Source: Arsenophonus sp046530765 | GTDB taxonomy: Bacteria; Pseudomonadota; Gammaproteobacteria; Enterobacterales; Enterobacteriaceae | Direction of reading: 5' to 3' | DNA: 64,000 nt | Assembly (NCBI GenBank): GCA_046530765.1 | Contig: JBHEQS010000001.1 | Location: 186,001-250,000 of the forward strand | Part shown: positions 62,612 through 64,000 of the stretch, in pieces | Position numbering within the stretch: the first letter of the stretch is position 1 | How the letters are laid out: each line of letters begins with the position of its first letter | Notes under the pieces: model-generated | Told to the model about the DNA's origin: nothing | Database searches by the model: none | The model's input: the letters and a program-made list of their open reading frames with translations, nothing else | Position numbers and translations under genes: made by a program

Positions 62612-63053
62612 TCAAGTTAAAAATTGAGTATTGATATTACTAATATTATAACTTGATTATATTGTAATTAAGAAGTTTTGTTAGTTATATCATGCAATGC
62701 AGTGTGCTAATTCAGCAAGCAAGTTCGATTTTTTATATATTCTAATAAAATAAAACTATAAAAAAGTCAGAATTAAAGATTTCTATTTTTTAAAATTATA
62801 ATTTTTAGTAAAATAAAATTTAATTTCATAACTTTTTTAATTAAAATTATATTAATATTTTAATTTTCAATGTTACACAAACTGTATTATTATTTATTTT
62901 CATTAAGTAGTTTTATTTTACTTACTATTAAGTAATTTTTTATCTTTAATTATTTGAGATAGATGTTAGAGTAAATTCTGATTATTAAGATGACAAACTA
63001 ATATTAAAAAAAATAAGTATAAAATTTCCTATTTATTTTATATGGAGTAAATA
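62612..63053. other. Intergenic dnaQ-tkt
   Basis: No gene seen. The tRNA-Asp that follows dnaQ in E. coli is absent. The stretch must contain the tkt promoter, but it is too A/T-rich to single out. Confidence 0.6.
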
Positions 63054-64000
63054 ATGACCGATCATAAAATTCTTTCTAATGCTATTCGTTTTCTTAGTAT
63101 GGATGCGGTACAGAAAGCAAAGTCAGGACATCCAGGTGCACCAATGGGAATGGCCGATGTTGCTGAAGTGCTTTGGCGTAACTTCATTGATCATAACCCA
63201 GCAAATCCTAACTGGATAGATCGTGATCGTTTTGTATTATCTAATGGTCATGCCTCTATGTTGCTTTATAGTTTGCTACATCTTAGCGGTTACGATTTGT
63301 CGATCGAAGAATTGAAAAATTTTCGTCAACTTCACTCTAAAACACCTGGACATCCTGAATATAGTTATACACCAGGTGTTGAAACAACAACTGGTCCATT
63401 AGGGCAAGGAATAGCGAATGCAGTAGGGTTTGCCATTGCCGAGAAGACGTTAGCTGCACAATTTAATCGCAATAACCATATTATCATAAATCATTATACT
63501 TATGTTTTTGTAGGTGACGGTTGTTTGATGGAGGGCATTTCACATGAAGTTTGTTCACTAGCTGGTACATTAAAATTAGGCAAGCTAATTGCATTCTATG
63601 ATGATAATGGAATTTCAATAGATGGTGATGTTAAAGGTTGGTTTACAGATAATACTTCTCAGCGCTTTTCCTCTTATAACTGGCATGTTATTGATAACAT
63701 AAATGGTCACGATCACGAACAAATAAAATCAGCAATAAACCATGCTCACAATGTTACTGATAAACCATCTTTATTAATTTGTAAAACAATAATAGGTTAT
63801 GGCTCGCTACATAAGTCAGGATCAAAAGAATCTCATGGTTCACCATTAGGTGAAGATGAGATTAAAAAAATTAGAACTTCACTAAATTGGACATATCTAC
63901 CATTTGAAATACCAACAAATATTTATAAATCATGGAATGCTTGTGAAATTGGTCAGAAAAAAGAAACTGCTTGGCAAAAAAGATTTGCTAATTATAAACA
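63054..64000 (+). CDS. tkt: Transketolase, N-terminal part (cut by window edge)
   Basis: The first 315 codons of a transketolase of about 665 residues. It moves two-carbon units between sugar phosphates in the pentose phosphate pathway, using thiamine diphosphate. The ATG follows TATGGAGTAA. Visible motifs are MDAVQKAKSGHPGAPMGMAD (about residues 15-34), SNGHASMLLYSLLHL, TGPLGQGIANAVG and the thiamine-diphosphate motif GDGCLMEGISHEVCSLAGTL with the metal-binding AFYDDNGISIDG. It matches the TktA/TktB type of enterics; the two cannot be told apart from this part. No lesions to the window end. Confidence 0.97.
   Translation, partial: MTDHKILSNAIRFLSMDAVQKAKSGHPGAPMGMADVAEVLWRNFIDHNPANPNWIDRDRFVLSNGHASMLLYSLLHLSGYDLSIEELKNFRQLHSKTPGHPEYSYTPGVETTTGPLGQGIANAVGFAIAEKTLAAQFNRNNHIIINHYTYVFVGDGCLMEGISHEVCSLAGTLKLGKLIAFYDDNGISIDGDVKGWFTDNTSQRFSSYNWHVIDNINGHDHEQIKSAINHAHNVTDKPSLLICKTIIGYGSLHKSGSKESHGSPLGEDEIKKIRTSLNWTYLPFEIPTNIYKSWNACEIGQKKETAWQKRFANYK

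Noticed and set aside
62690..62735. Possible tRNA after dnaQ (GTTCGATT)
   Set aside because: No acceptor stem, anticodon stem or CCA context can be folded; the short match is chance.
1..64000. Insertion sequences, prophage, toxin-antitoxin, defence or biosynthetic clusters
   Set aside because: No transposase, integrase, phage, restriction or similar motif was seen in any frame; all recognised proteins are core enteric functions or transporters.

Overview
The window reads as part of the chromosome of a host-restricted gammaproteobacterial symbiont of the Enterobacterales, caught in the middle of genome decay. Every recognisable gene has its closest look-alike in Escherichia coli-type enterics. 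Most genes sit in E. coli-like order, yet the DNA is extremely A+T-rich. About 24 kb of the 64 kb (roughly 38%) is intact coding sequence. The rest is A/T desert. No rRNA, tRNA, CRISPR array, insertion sequence, prophage or toxin gene is visible. I could not assign a genus.

Layout. (1) 1-2590: gmk (3' end), rpoZ, and spoT, whose C-terminal third is a readable fossil. (2) 2.6-9.8 kb: a desert holding fossils of recG (+) and of rraA and menA (-), then hslU, hslV and a very short ftsN (-). The heat-shock promoter of hslVU survives inside the decayed 3' end of ftsN. (3) 9.8-14.3 kb: desert. (4) 14.3-20.9 kb: ftsB-ispD-ispF-[truD fossil]-surE-pcm-nlpD, then a probable rpoS fossil. (5) 23-28.6 kb: a MATE transporter and the polyamine pair speE-speD. 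(6) 28.6-34 kb: desert with a probable hpt fossil. (7) 34-45 kb: yadG-yadH, folK-pcnB-[gluQ fossil]-dksA, mrcB-[clcA fossil]-erpA. (8) 45-54.4 kb: fossils of mtn, dgt, rlmD and relA (with one 244-codon surviving synthetase ORF), then pyrG-eno. (9) 54.4-64 kb: desert ending in mltD and gloB fossils, then yafS, rnhA, dnaQ and the 5' part of a transketolase gene.

The main result is that many apparently empty stretches are genes that decayed where they stood. I found them by asking which gene E. coli carries at that position and reading the three frames for its most conserved motifs. The alignments were done by eye from remembered family sequences, so each should be checked by a profile search.

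Functionally the survivors are a housekeeping set: division (FtsB, mini-FtsN, NlpD, PBP1b), isoprenoid precursors (IspD, IspF), folate (FolK), Fe-S delivery (ErpA), nucleotide supply (PyrG, Gmk), glycolysis and pentose phosphates (Eno, Tkt), DNA maintenance (DnaQ, RnhA), protein quality control (HslUV, Pcm) and polyamines (SpeE, SpeD). Regulation is being stripped: RelA is broken, SpoT has lost its regulatory end and RpoS is probably gone, while DksA remains. Menaquinone prenylation (MenA), MTA recycling (Mtn), glyoxalase II and several tRNA/rRNA modification enzymes have been lost in place. I saw no sign of a new defence, mobile or biosynthetic system.
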